Origin: Paulinella micropora
Lineage: Eukaryota; Cercozoa; Imbricatea; Euglyphida; Paulinellidae
Length of the DNA: 64,000 nt
Reading direction: 5' to 3'
Assembly (NCBI GenBank): GCA_019918135.1
Contig: WBZZ01001156.1
Location: 1-64,000, forward strand
The notes beneath the pieces are model-generated. The model did not search any database. It was not told where the DNA came from and worked only from the letters and a program-made list of their open reading frames with translations. The first letter of the stretch is position 1. Each line of letters begins with the position of its first letter. The translations under genes were made by a program, and so were the position numbers. This document shows, in pieces, positions 37,550-47,991 of this stretch.

Positions 37550-40180
37550 ATGCCACATGAAAAACCATTTTTTGCGTATTATAACAAAATTAGACATGAA
37601 CATAAGTATTTATTGGAAGATGCAGATGCTGAATGGGCTGAACAAGTTAATGAAGGCATTAATAGTCAAGCCCGCGAGAGGCTTAGAGCGGATAGATTGT
37701 TGGATGCTTCAACAATAGAGGGGAATACTATGGAGGATTTAAAAGATAAGATTAGTGCGTTGGACAATAAGCAAAGTATTTATGCAAACATGAATTACGA
37801 TGAACTGAAAGCGCACCTCCAAGATGACGGCATTGATATGAAAGAATTTGAAAGAAAACACGGAACTGCCCCCATGAACGAACAAATGATTGAAATGCAA
37901 AAATTAGCAATGGCTACCGATAAATATGATATAGCGCACATAGAAGACAATATCCAGCAAATGAAGCGTGATGTAGCACAATTGGTAAAACAAGAATATA
38001 AAGAAGAAGACTTAAAACGATTAACCGATAAGGGTTTAACATATATGAAAAACAAAGGCAAAGCGGACAAAATTCGCGTAATACGAAGAGAGGATAGAAG
38101 GCAAGCGGAGCAGGATTATAAGGAATGGAAAGAAAACCGAGAAGAGTGGGAGAGAAAACACCCAGATGATGCTTTAATAGAAGCACAGATAGGCGACGAA
38201 CACAAGATGCTTGTGCCACGAATAGGTGATGACCCCCGAAGTGTAGAAAGATTTGTTAATGCTATTATTAGAAGTATTCAAGAGATAATTATGGGTCCCA
38301 GACTTAATAGATTACTTAACCTTGCTACAGGTGTTGGGCGATATGGTGTGAGAAGGATAGCATGGGGACAGATATTGAGATTAGTTGCCAACAATCCACA
38401 ACTACGTGCGATGTATGTTCGATTACTTGGAAGAAGAAGAGCAGATGCTCTCAATACCTTTTTGCTGGCACTAGCAAGAAATGAAGTGCCAGAGGGTTTG
38501 CCTCCGCCTAATCCTCGTTTAATCGCAAGCGGACAGCAAAGAATAGGTGATTATGTATTAAGAGAATATGCGAGCAGATTAGCCACTGGAATAATGTCTT
38601 TAAATGCGTGGGGCGCATTTAAAACAGGCGTAGAGACTATGACGGTTCTCGGTCTTGGAAAAGCACTTAAAGAAATATACAGAACATGGTCTGCTCAACC
38701 AGATGCTCTCATTAAGTTGGAAGAAGAACGAATTCATACCGAAGGAAGTAATTATAATGGCGGGGGCACACGAGTGGAAAGCCGTCTTCAATTAGAAGAT
38801 AGAACTCGTGGCAAATTTCCTTACATTCTCCCAGCAGATGCTTTGGACTTGGTTGCTTTTGAACATGATTTATTGTATGCGTCTGGTGACAAGAATGTCC
38901 AAGACTTTGCCGATAAACGATACTTTGACAGCATTACCAATATGAGTGATTATCTAACGAGTAATGGATTGGCTAAGGCCGAAGTTGCCAAGAGTATTTT
39001 TGACAATTACAACTCAATGTTTTCAAAAGCGGATATATCTAGAATGGCCTTAGAAGCACAGGGGAGGGCACGCGGTGGAGTATCTTTTTGGGATGCAATG
39101 AAGTTTTGGAAAACTATCAAAACCACTCCTCCAGATGCGAAGTATAACGGATTCATAGGCGATGTAGATAAAGCATTAATGTCCATGATTGGTATCATGA
39201 AGAATGTGGGCAGTTTCGACAAGGATGCAACATTTAAAGTAAATAAAGTAGTAAATCCTGCAACATTTAATAAACAATATGCGGAACTCGTTGATGTTTT
39301 TAATCAAATGGTGAAATCGCAAGAAACAGCCGATGGTGTGAAAGGATATTCTCTTATCGCACCAGCAAATGAAACTACAATTAATAATTTTATAGAAAAA
39401 ATAAATACACAGAGCACAAAAGATATTCCACCAAATATAGAAAAAGATATAAATCTTAGTGTTGAAGTCCCGATCGCATACTCAGACAATATGGTAGCAT
39501 ACTCAGACAATATGGTAGTAGCAGATACTATTGGACTGGGCAATAACTTGCTCATACTTGAGGATAAAGGCGCCCAAACGAGGCACTTAAAGGGATTTGT
39601 TAAATCGTTGAGAGCGAAAACTGGAAAGAAAATTAAACTTTCCAATCATGACGATCCAAAAGTTGGATGGGAAGAGGCCATCAAACAAGCACTCAATCAA
39701 GGTGCTAGTATATCAGACGTAGCAGATGCGGACGATATTTTGGATAAGAGAATTTACAAAGAAATGCGGGGTAAATTAACTCAAGACCAAATGAAGCAAT
39801 TGGAAGAGTTAGAGTTAAAAGATAGTCAAGTTGAAAAAACTAATCCACCGCAAGCAACACCAGCACCACAAACCATGCCACCACAAACTCAACCACCACA
39901 AACTCAACCAACACCTGAACCAAAACCAATACAAGCACCACAGACAACAGCATTCGTAGAGGAACCTGTTCAACCGCCACAGAATGATTTAAAAGAAGAC
40001 CCAGATAATGCAACAACTAATGCCCAAATGGTTGATAGCATGAGAAGCATTGATAAATTGGTTGATAAGATTATGGGAAAATCTCCCGCCGATGAAAGAG
40101 AAGATATGTTAGCACTTATTCGTTTTCTAATGCGACCAAAATGGTGGAATTGGCACTTTGCAAACAAACCCACTTATTAA
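37550..40180 (+). CDS. 876-aa protein with phospholipase A2-like domain, element B
   Basis: The N-terminal 250 residues are charged coiled coil. At about 400-465 there is NYNGGGTRVESRLQLE followed by ILPADALDLVAFEHDLLYAS, matching the Ca-binding loop and the His-Asp active-site helix (HD..Y) of the PLA2-like domain of parvovirus VP1 and some Polinton-like viruses. The C-terminus is Pro/Gln-rich (about 760-820). The frame is intact. In parvoviruses this domain breaches the endosomal membrane during entry; a virion protein with a similar job is inferred. A short duplication (AYSDNMVAYSDNMV) is seen near residue 644. Confidence 0.65.
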   Translation: MPHEKPFFAYYNKIRHEHKYLLEDADAEWAEQVNEGINSQARERLRADRLLDASTIEGNTMEDLKDKISALDNKQSIYANMNYDELKAHLQDDGIDMKEFERKHGTAPMNEQMIEMQKLAMATDKYDIAHIEDNIQQMKRDVAQLVKQEYKEEDLKRLTDKGLTYMKNKGKADKIRVIRREDRRQAEQDYKEWKENREEWERKHPDDALIEAQIGDEHKMLVPRIGDDPRSVERFVNAIIRSIQEIIMGPRLNRLLNLATGVGRYGVRRIAWGQILRLVANNPQLRAMYVRLLGRRRADALNTFLLALARNEVPEGLPPPNPRLIASGQQRIGDYVLREYASRLATGIMSLNAWGAFKTGVETMTVLGLGKALKEIYRTWSAQPDALIKLEEERIHTEGSNYNGGGTRVESRLQLEDRTRGKFPYILPADALDLVAFEHDLLYASGDKNVQDFADKRYFDSITNMSDYLTSNGLAKAEVAKSIFDNYNSMFSKADISRMALEAQGRARGGVSFWDAMKFWKTIKTTPPDAKYNGFIGDVDKALMSMIGIMKNVGSFDKDATFKVNKVVNPATFNKQYAELVDVFNQMVKSQETADGVKGYSLIAPANETTINNFIEKINTQSTKDIPPNIEKDINLSVEVPIAYSDNMVAYSDNMVVADTIGLGNNLLILEDKGAQTRHLKGFVKSLRAKTGKKIKLSNHDDPKVGWEEAIKQALNQGASISDVADADDILDKRIYKEMRGKLTQDQMKQLEELELKDSQVEKTNPPQATPAPQTMPPQTQPPQTQPTPEPKPIQAPQTTAFVEEPVQPPQNDLKEDPDNATTNAQMVDSMRSIDKLVDKIMGKSPADEREDMLALIRFLMRPKWWNWHFANKPTY

Positions 40181-40205
40181 ATGCAACGAACTAAGACGCG
40201 ATCGC

Positions 40206-40562
40206 ATGCTAGACACCAAGAATGATTTTGAATCACTAGACAACACACGTTATGGCAACACAAATAATCACTTTATGTTGAATAGATACAATAGAGCAGT
40301 CATCCAGACCAGAATGAGAGACAAAAGAGAGTTTCCAAAAATAAAACGAAAACTAACTAGAAACTTCGCTGCTGAAATCCCGCGACAAGTTCAAACTCGC
40401 CCAGAAAGAAAGGATTTTAAACCGCTCGTCAATCCTCCAAGTAATTATGCTTTTGGTAGTCCTTACTCTCCTTATTTCTATAATTATGCTTCACCACCCC
40501 AACCCTTTGGCGCCGAATATGATAATTATAGATACAATCCAAACTATTTTCAAAACCCATAA
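40206..40562 (+). CDS. Hypothetical Tyr/Asn/Pro-rich protein, element B
   Basis: The 118-aa product starts MLDTKNDFESLDNTRYGN, has a basic centre (KIKRKLTRNF) and ends in an aromatic, Pro-rich tail (SPYFYNYASPPQPFG). It starts 25 bp after the phospholipase-like gene and ends 11 bp before the ATPase gene, so it sits in a tight plus-strand cluster of morphogenesis genes. No family is recognised. Confidence 0.6.
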   Translation: MLDTKNDFESLDNTRYGNTNNHFMLNRYNRAVIQTRMRDKREFPKIKRKLTRNFAAEIPRQVQTRPERKDFKPLVNPPSNYAFGSPYSPYFYNYASPPQPFGAEYDNYRYNPNYFQNP

Positions 40563-40573
40563 TATAGTGAGAC

Positions 40574-41476
40574 ATGCCTAAATCTATACGTAAAGGATTA
40601 ATAGCAAACAAGTTGCCACGAAAAACACTTTTGAAGCAGAATCTGGAGAAAACCAACATAGAAAAAGCACACGAGGAATTTACCATTGACAGGCCAGTAA
40701 TAACAGAGTTAGATACCAAAAAACCGCCCAAATTTAAGAATGACTTGGAAATACAACCAATTAAAACACAAAGAGATGGTGTTGAATTGCTTCCTATTCA
40801 AAAAGAAGGAATATTGCCAGCAATGGGGACTATGGTTATATGTGCGAGTACTGGCGGAGGTAAATCAGTTATGATTTGTAATCTACTCGCCAAAAAGAAC
40901 ATGTTGAAAGGGTTTTATGATAGAATAGTCGTCTTTTGCTTAAGTCCGTGCCCGATTTTAGAAGACACTCTTAAGTTAAAAAAAGAAGACAAAATCAAAG
41001 AAGATAAGCCCGAGTTAATGAGAGACATATTAACTAAACAAAAAGAACTGATTAAGACGAAAGGTTTTAAGAAAGCACCAAAATTATTATTGTTATTAGA
41101 TGACATAGCACAGAGTAAAACTTTTCTTAAATCAGAAGTGCTTACCGAGTTGTTTTTCGCTTCAACACATGCTAAAGTGTCAGTCTGGGTAGCAACTCAG
41201 AGTTATACACAACTCCCGCGAAGAATAAGAATTAATTGTCATTGGATGATTATTTTTAATGGAGTAAGGAGAAGCGAACTTGACAGACTGGCAGATGAAT
41301 ATGAAAGTCCTTTTCTCACTAAAAAGGAATTTTACAATATGGTTAAATATGCTACGGCAGAACCTTATTCATTCCTAGCAATTAATAATACTGCTAGTGA
41401 TAGAACGACCCAGTTTAGAAAGAATGTTTCTACCATATTACGGCTTAATAAGGATAGAGATATGACGAACTTGTAA
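40574..41476 (+). CDS. DNA packaging ATPase (A32/FtsK-HerA type), element B
   Basis: The 300-aa product has Walker A ICASTGGGKSVMICNLL, Walker B KLLLLLDDIAQS, and the sensor motif VWVATQSYTQLPRRIRINC with an arginine pair, as in A32-like genome-packaging ATPases. It is only remotely similar to the ATPase of element A, which supports separate lineages. Intact and preceded by the small Tyr/Pro-rich gene. Confidence 0.85.
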   Translation: MPKSIRKGLIANKLPRKTLLKQNLEKTNIEKAHEEFTIDRPVITELDTKKPPKFKNDLEIQPIKTQRDGVELLPIQKEGILPAMGTMVICASTGGGKSVMICNLLAKKNMLKGFYDRIVVFCLSPCPILEDTLKLKKEDKIKEDKPELMRDILTKQKELIKTKGFKKAPKLLLLLDDIAQSKTFLKSEVLTELFFASTHAKVSVWVATQSYTQLPRRIRINCHWMIIFNGVRRSELDRLADEYESPFLTKKEFYNMVKYATAEPYSFLAINNTASDRTTQFRKNVSTILRLNKDRDMTNL

Positions 41477-41512
41477 AATTAAATTAAATGTTTTTTTACC
41501 ATAATATATGAC

Positions 41513-42106
41513 ATGACGGAATCAACTAAATTATACAAAACTTGCTATCATCAGGCAATCGCACTTTGGCATAAACAAAATGCACAAGGAAAATTTGTAA
41601 CCATTCGTAAAGGATCGCCCGAATACTTAGCAGTAAGGAAGATAGAAGAGGATATTAAGAGTGGTAAGATTAAGTGTCAATTAAAGCCAAAAGTAAGCAA
41701 AGTAAGTAAGAAAAATGAACAACCTATTGCCAGCGGGCAACCAGACCAAGTGCCAGACGAAACATTGAAAAGAAAGGCTCCAGACATAGCATCGGCAAAT
41801 AATTCATCTCCCGAACCAAACGCAAAACCTGTTGAAATGTCTCCAGCACCTAAGGTTGAACAATCCTTACCAAAATCTGTTAATCCCACTCCTGTTGCCG
41901 TGCCAAAACAAACTACCACAACACCAGCAAGTAAGATAGAAGCAATAGAAGATGCTTCTAAGGAAACTCCACCACCAACTAAGGAAGTTGCGCAAACTAA
42001 TGATGTTGATGTAAATCAAGCCATAGCGGATTTAAAGAAAATGAAAGAGGAAAGAATTACACACAAGAATTTACAAATTATGAAAAAAATAATTAATGCA
42101 AATTGA
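41513..42106 (+). CDS. Hypothetical virion-type protein with Pro/Thr-rich linker, element B
   Basis: The 197-aa product has a compact N-terminus (YHQAIALWHKQNAQGKF, IRKGSPEYLAVRKIE), a long Pro/Thr/Ser/Lys linker and a C-terminal helix (KMKEERITHKNLQIMKK). The N-terminal Trp...K-G-(T/S)-P-E-Y pattern is one I associate with small structural proteins of large DNA viruses, but this is weak. It is followed by another short gene and then the capsid gene. Confidence 0.55.
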   Translation: MTESTKLYKTCYHQAIALWHKQNAQGKFVTIRKGSPEYLAVRKIEEDIKSGKIKCQLKPKVSKVSKKNEQPIASGQPDQVPDETLKRKAPDIASANNSSPEPNAKPVEMSPAPKVEQSLPKSVNPTPVAVPKQTTTTPASKIEAIEDASKETPPPTKEVAQTNDVDVNQAIADLKKMKEERITHKNLQIMKKIINAN

Positions 42107-42159
42107 CAAAATAATTATTATTTTATATAATTATTAAAAACACACATGCCTCCAATAGA

Positions 42160-42528
42160 TTGTCTAACGAGTTTATTAATAAACTCAACGAAGGAAACAG
42201 ACCTGCGAGTGATGGATTTCAACTAAACCAGTTTGAATTGTGGAGTAGTCATGGTGCCCCATTAGTTAATCAACCATTGACCGAATTTGGCGACCTTGTC
42301 TCACATGAGAAGAGCACTATTCAAAACACATTAACAGACATTTCTGATAACAAAGAAAATGCGGATGTTGTTGATTTGGACACTGCTGTTAGCAGTTTGG
42401 CTTATTTAAAGAAAGCGGTTCAAAATGCTGAGGCAAGAGAGTTTCCATTGACTTCACCACAAGATACAAGACTTGACAATATACAGAAATCAGTTGATAT
42501 TATTAGACAATCCGTTTCAAGTGAATAA
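42160..42528 (+). CDS. Hypothetical 122-aa protein, element B, start uncertain
   Basis: The frame has LNEGNRPASDGFQLNQFELW and a helical C-terminus. It opens at a TTG; the nearest upstream ATG (42147) is one base out of frame, so a small indel at the start or an alternative start is likely. It lies 77 bp before the capsid gene on the same strand. Function unknown. Confidence 0.5.
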   Translation: MSNEFINKLNEGNRPASDGFQLNQFELWSSHGAPLVNQPLTEFGDLVSHEKSTIQNTLTDISDNKENADVVDLDTAVSSLAYLKKAVQNAEAREFPLTSPQDTRLDNIQKSVDIIRQSVSSE

Positions 42529-42605
42529 TTAATTATTTTTAAATTCTATTATTATTTTTATTATAGGAACATTGCGAATTTTACTATCCTACAACCACAC
42601 ACAAG

Positions 42606-44017
42606 ATGGAAGGAAAGGATTCTAAGAATACCGAGGAGTTGATGACCCTCAACAACCTCAGATATGAGTTGCCAGCAAATCTAGCACTCACTGAACAGGG
42701 AAGTATCTTTAAGAAGAACTTCTCTGACCAGCAGACTTACACCAGTTCGTCGGGAGCTGAAATGATTTTCACACTACAGGCAAGCGCTGATTTTGTTTAT
42801 GGAAAGAATTGCTATTTAACATTTGATGTCAAGGCCGACGGGTTGGTTACGACCGCGGGAAACAACTGCGCGATTGGTTTTCAAAACACGCCCGCAACCG
42901 CTATTTTTGAACGATTTTTGTTGGAAAGTAAGGACGGTAGCGAACTTGAACGAATTGAAGATTTGAATAAACTGGTGCGAAATACTCTCCCGTAGCATTA
43001 TCCTTTTGATTATCGCCGACAGGCACAGATGGCGGGACAAAGAGAAAATGTTGAAGTTAATGCTAATATTACCGATACTTCGGTTACTGATTTTGCTATT
43101 AATACTCCTACAGTCGTTGGCACTGGTCGATACTTAAAAGTTTGTATTCCTCTCCATTACTTTTCGGGGGTGTTTAATGAAGAAACTCTCATTCCTCCCT
43201 CTCTCATTAGTGGTATGAGGCTTCGTTTGACATTTGCACCACCTCAGGAAGCAGTTGCCATTATCGGAAGCACTGATGGTAAGGTTTCTACTGGGTTGAT
43301 GGTTCTGCTTTGACTTACACCGTATCAAATCCAGTTGTAATGTTGGAGACATTTTCTCTTGCTCCCGCCATCCAGAGAAATATTATGGAACAGATGGGAA
43401 GCAAGGATGGGCTTCCATACACTTATGAAACATATTACAATCAAAAGGCTAATCCGGGCACTTCCAATTATTTTAATCTTCAAGTGAATAAGGCAGTTGC
43501 TCGTGCTCAGTGCTTGTATATCGTTACTCAAAATGTGCTCGCAGATCATGCTAGTATTGATAACTTGGGAACTGCTCCAATGCCTTATAAACAATATCAG
43601 TGCCGTATCGGTGATTGGTATGCTCCACAACAAAAGATGGAACTTGGAGGAAGCACCGATACTCAGGCCGCCGTTCAACGAGGATGTGCCGAATTGTATA
43701 TTAACAATCTTCAAGCGACTATGGGCATTCGCGATGCTTACATGTCTTCATCTGTTTCTCTTGAAAACTTTCGCACATATTATGCTCCCACTGGTTCTAC
43801 TGCCGCAGATAATAATGGAGGATTTGCTACCATTATCCAGACACTCAATCAATCGCCACACATTGGAGCGTCTGGTCTTGCGGTTAATAACTCGCGAACC
43901 GCGGAAGTCACTCTTCGTTATGCGGCCGATTATAATGCTACTCGTGCCATCACTGCTTGGTTGAAATATGTCAAAGTCGCGTCTATCTACCCTAGTAGAT
44001 GTGTCGTAAAACAATAA
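42606..44017 (+). pseudogene. Major capsid protein, element B, one stop and one frameshift
   Basis: The gene starts MEGKDSKNTEELMTLNNLRY and has the character of PLV/virophage double jelly-roll capsid proteins: GAEMIFTLQASADFVYG, FERFLLESKDGSELERI, RYLKVCIPLHYFSGVFN, MRLRLTFAPP, and in the last frame ARAQCLYIVTQN and SVSLENFRTYYAP. A TAG at 42993-42995 interrupts the first frame, which then continues. A frame change occurs near 43300. The total length is about 470 codons. It is only distantly related to the capsid gene of element A. Followed by the penton gene, the reverse of the order in A. Confidence 0.8.
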
Positions 44018-44058
44018 AAAAATTTAAAAAAAATAATAATATATTTTATAATATAGTC

Positions 44059-44856
44059 ATGTCTTTTACGATCTCCAACCTAGAAGACGAAAAGCGAACA
44101 CGCAAAAACTTCCTCCTTCGTGTCTCCTCAAGCGACAAAACAGAATCAAAATCCGCTTCTACTCACAATGGCCGTTTCGTTGTTGATTTACCAGCAACTG
44201 GTCGGAATATTGATATAATCAGTGCTTATGTCGTTAAGAGTATCTCTATCCCAAATGTTTTTCCAAACATACCGAGTTATGCCAACACTCTCACATTGAT
44301 TAAAACAACGGGATCCGCTACAAAAACAGCAATCGTAACAGAAAATCAATACACCATTGATACATTTATTACCGCCCTTCAATCTGCGGTTAATTCAGCA
44401 ATTACCCCTAACTCCGTAGTTATAACTTTGAACTCCGTTAATAAATTGAATTTCGCTTTCACCGGTGATACGTATGCTTTTGATTACGATAATAGCACGA
44501 TTAGAGACCAGATAGGACTGACTGCCGATATCTCGGCCGTGGCGAGTAGCACAATGCAATCTATCGTGAATTTAATCGGTGAAACGGCCGTTTATGTTCA
44601 TAGTCGTGCTTTGAATCAGTCTGGTTTAGTTGAAGCAAATGGTAATTTCTCTGTCGTTGGTAAATGTAATTTAGATAAACCCTATGGAGTCCAGTGCTAC
44701 TTTGAATCGTCAAACGATGTTGCCGATTACGTGCCATTTAATACGACGAAAAGTTTAAGGTCTATTGATATTGTCATTAGAAATGCGAGTGGTGAAGTTT
44801 TGGAGGTTCCTGTCAATTTTGAAGTTAGTATTCTCTTGAAGGCGTATCATGCTTAA
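44059..44856 (+). CDS. Penton (minor capsid) protein, element B
   Basis: The 265-aa product begins MSFTISNLEDEKRTRKNFLL and has the typical penton pattern IISAYVVKSISIPNVFPNIP, QYTIDTFITALQSAVNS and IVNLIGETAVYVHSRALN. It would fill the fivefold vertices as a single jelly-roll pentamer. The ATG at 44059 was chosen because the upstream frame only reads an A-rich spacer. The frame is intact. Placed directly after the capsid gene. Confidence 0.8.
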   Translation: MSFTISNLEDEKRTRKNFLLRVSSSDKTESKSASTHNGRFVVDLPATGRNIDIISAYVVKSISIPNVFPNIPSYANTLTLIKTTGSATKTAIVTENQYTIDTFITALQSAVNSAITPNSVVITLNSVNKLNFAFTGDTYAFDYDNSTIRDQIGLTADISAVASSTMQSIVNLIGETAVYVHSRALNQSGLVEANGNFSVVGKCNLDKPYGVQCYFESSNDVADYVPFNTTKSLRSIDIVIRNASGEVLEVPVNFEVSILLKAYHA

Positions 44857-44880
44857 GAAAAAAAAGAATACATTAATATA

Positions 44881-45108
44881 ATGACATTCATAGAAAATTT
44901 AGATATACTATTTATTCTGATCAAAAATATTAATTTACAACGTCAACAACAACATAAACAACAAATCCCCTGCGGTGCTAATATTGACCAGTTTTATCTA
45001 TATTTGAAGAAAAATCACGCACAACTAACTGAAGAATTGATCAAGGATAAATATTTTGAATACATAAAAAAAATGGCAATAGAGATACAAAATAAAGTTG
45101 ATAAATAA
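44881..45108 (+). CDS. Small hypothetical helical protein, element B
   Basis: The 75-aa product starts MTFIENLDILFILIKNINLQ, has Gln-rich QRQQQHKQQ and a charged helical C-terminus. It is separated by 24 bp from the penton gene and ends just before the convergent gene at 45135. No family is recognised. Confidence 0.5.
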   Translation: MTFIENLDILFILIKNINLQRQQQHKQQIPCGANIDQFYLYLKKNHAQLTEELIKDKYFEYIKKMAIEIQNKVDK

Positions 45109-45134
45109 GCATAAATAAAAGTATTCTTTTTTGT

Positions 45135-46359
45135 TTAAATCTGGTCTTCCACCCAGTTTAATGAAGCATAAATACTCGCCGTTCCACCGCTTGTATTTTG
45201 TGCGGATACGGTAAATGTCTTACTTGGTCCTATCTTGATGTTATAATGAGACAAATCAATGTATATAGATGAACCACCAGATAATACATATGTGAATATC
45301 ACACTTCCGCCCGTTCTTGTAGTTCCTGCCGTATCTACTTCGGCCAATGATGTGGCAGTATCGTAATTTGAATAAGAAGGCGACCCCCCTAATGTAGTAT
45401 TAAGAATATTTCTCGCGATACATGTTTTAGTATCTGAATTGCTGATACACAAATTCTCAAAGTAAATTATGTTATAGTTTGTTTTGCTATTGAATGTGGC
45501 ACGATTTCTAATAGTAAATATAGCATTCTCCTATACTCTTGACATTATCATACGAATTAGTTATAGCAATAGTCCGATCAATATTCCCTTCAACTGCCAA
45601 AAACATGCTAGCAGTTTTCATTACAACGGATCCAAGACTTGACGAATATGCCTTCGCATAAATAGCAAACGCCGCTTGATCCAATGATGGAGTGGTAGCA
45701 GTGCTCGCGTATTTAATTGAATGAATTACTTCCATTCGTCCAGTTCGCGGGTTTTCTATTTTGAATGTAATTTGACCACTGCCCAGATACTGAACAACTA
45801 TTTCAAACACATTCAATTTAGTAAAATCAATCGTAGGGAAGTTTCCAGTATTATTACATTTATCAACATTCCACGCATATTGACTGACCACATTTTCTAC
45901 ACCTCCCGCCGTTGTTACGACGGACATTCCCAAACTTGATTGTCTAAAACATAAATTGTCTGCTGGTGTGCCTATGCCAATATCGCAATTGAAACTATCT
46001 GCGGCGATAGATGACGGAAACAATGCGGAAAATCTAGCAACTAACCCCATACCACTTCTATATTTGGCTCGCTCAATAGTCGTAATCTGTGCCGTTGAAT
46101 TACCTAAGGCGGATGTCGTTAAAACCGCCATTGAATTAGCAGATGATACTACCCCGCCATTAGTCTCCGTTTTGTCAAAGAATCGCGTATTAATACCATA
46201 TGTAAATACATTTTGTAATACTGGCGACAAAGTGGCCGTTCTCAATTCTCCAAAAGCAGTTGTTGGTAAAGCATCTTTAATGCTATCTATTGATAAAGAA
46301 GAAGATGATGATGTAGTTAATGAAGATGGTGTATTCGTGCTTTGACCAAAAAGGTTCAT
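45135..46359 (-). pseudogene. Virion/adhesion-type protein, element B, one frameshift
   Basis: Starts MNLFGQSTNTPSSLTTSSSS and has the motif order of the element A protein at 18040: SPVLQNVFTYGINTRFF, YRSGMGLVARFSALF, FEIVVQYLGSGQITFKIENP, HSIKYAS. The last 120 codons lie in another frame, break near 45525, and end in LNWVEDQI. The ATG at 46359 is 25 bp from the divergent gene at 46384. A surface or receptor-binding virion protein is inferred. Confidence 0.65.
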
Positions 46360-46383
46360 TTTATATTTTATATTATATAAAAT
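46360..46383. promoter_or_regulatory. Divergent AT-only promoter region
   Basis: ttatattttatattatataaaata between two divergent ATG codons contains TATA boxes on both strands within 24 bp, so both transcripts must have extremely short leaders if they start here. Confidence 0.35.
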
Positions 46384-46659
46384 ATGCCAATAATAATACA
46401 TGATTTGCCAAGTGATATAGTTGGACACATAAGAACATTTGTTTATTCAGAAATGTCCCAGCAGAATTATAAAAAAGAATTTTGCAATATATGCGGTTTG
46501 TCTCGCACATTTCAATCACACCCACCTATCATAGCAGTTGATATTGATAATGTAGATGGTGTTCAGTTTTTCACAATCTGTTCTATTAATTGCTACAGAC
46601 GAGAGTCTAATATTAGAGCAAGATACCACGAACCGCCTTTAATCGTTGTTAAGTATTAA
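46384..46659 (+). CDS. Small Cys-rich protein with F-box-like start, element B
   Basis: The 91-aa product starts MPIIIHDLPSDIVGHIRTF, a pattern like the first helix of an F-box. It then has FCNICGLSRTF and FFTICSINCYRR, two Cys pairs that could bind zinc. It is divergently transcribed from the 45135-46359 gene, with a symmetrical AT-rich promoter region between them, and ends 19 bp before the convergent recombinase. Function unknown. Confidence 0.5.
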   Translation: MPIIIHDLPSDIVGHIRTFVYSEMSQQNYKKEFCNICGLSRTFQSHPPIIAVDIDNVDGVQFFTICSINCYRRESNIRARYHEPPLIVVKY

Positions 46660-46677
46660 TCTTTTTGAACTTTTTGT

Positions 46678-47970
46678 TTATTTCTTGTGCTTCTCCGTAA
46701 TGGTGCTTACTTCCTCTGTCGCGGTTTCTTCTTGTGGCACTTCTTTCTTCTCTTTGATAAACTTATTAACAATAACGGCTCCAATCTTGCTTAATTGTCT
46801 TAGTTTAATATTATTATTCCCCCGTGGTCGTTGTAAATCTGTTCGAGCAATTTATACTTATCATCTCTGCTTGCTTTTTTTCCTAATGGTTGATATTTGC
46901 TTTCTTCTTCTCCATTTTCACTTTCAGTTTCATTAATATTATTTAAATTCAGACATAAATCTATCTTTCTTCTTAACTCCTCTAATTCTGTTTTAATTCC
47001 TTCTGCCTTAATTTCTTCAGGGTCGGCCACATTAACCCATGAATAACTAAATGAAGTCAACATATCACCATGACCAAGAACATTTGAAACCCATGTATTA
47101 AAATTCTCTATTTTCGATTGGCAAATTACTATACGACAAACTCGCATAAAGTTTCCGCAACATACTGCTTTTCTGTGTGTATTCCGAAAGCCAAGGAAAG
47201 ATTTTAATAATTCTTTTATTTAGTTCATTATTCTTTTGTTTATCAAGCACGCCTTCTTTGTTGATGATAACTGCTTTTTTCTTTTTGAAATGGTTCCGTA
47301 TTGAATTTACTTGTTCAATTACGAATTCAGGAGTAAAAAGGACAACAGGCCTCTCAGTCCAATTCTTTTCTTGTCATTCTCTCTTTTTTGCTAAATTATT
47401 TACCCTCAACAAACTTGGTTTATCTGGTATCAACTCGTATGTGTTTTTATCAAATATTTCCACGGGCCTCACTCCAATTGCTATCATCAAAGCAAGTAGT
47501 TTAAGATAAGGGTCATTACTTAATATCATATCGTTCATTTTAGCCATTACATCACGAACATCAATTTGTATTTTTTGTTCATTTTTTGCTTTGACATCTT
47601 TCTTATATCCTTCTACAATATCAATCCGCTCGTCTTCATTCAGATTAAAATACTTATCCAATTTGCTCATTTCATATACCTTTTCACTTTGATAAGGTTC
47701 TATTGCTTTTTTTCTTACCTCAGAAAGTCTTTGTCTTCTGCTGTTCAAATTAGGATACACGATAACATATTTGGGATATATGGCTTTTAGTGCCTCAAGT
47801 GCCTCTTCATCATTTGTTGGTGTGCTAAATAGCGATATAATTGCATTATGAAAGGCAATACTTGGTTTCAACTCACTATCGTAGAAGTTGGACACAACAT
47901 CATAAATTTTATTTTCTGTAGTAGCAACTCTTAACTGCCTAACAAATTTTCTATCGTCTTCGCTCCACAT
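46678..47970 (-). pseudogene. Tyrosine recombinase resembling telomere resolvases, element B, broken
   Basis: A first frame (47374-47970) holds an N-terminal helical region and LKLLALMIAIGVRPVEIF, the Arg-I box. After a TGA at about 47374 the same frame goes on to SSMLRKLYASLSYSN. A second frame has WVSNVLGHGDMLTSFSYSWV, with LGH and the candidate nucleophile Tyr. The C-terminus has LLEQIYNDHGG and, in a third frame, LRQLSKIGAVIVNKF, probably a DNA-binding tail. LRKLYA and LGH...SYSWV are closer to protelomerase-type enzymes than to phage integrases. It lies directly inside the right terminal repeat. One stop and two frame changes make it inactive as read. Confidence 0.6.
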
Positions 47971-47991
47971 CCTCAGTGTATATTAGACAAG

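Noticed and set aside
46646..46936. Plus-strand hydrophobic ORF (96 aa) as a membrane protein
   Set aside because: It is antisense to the C-terminal part of the recombinase, which shows the conserved features; the hydrophobicity comes from the complement of Lys/Glu codons.
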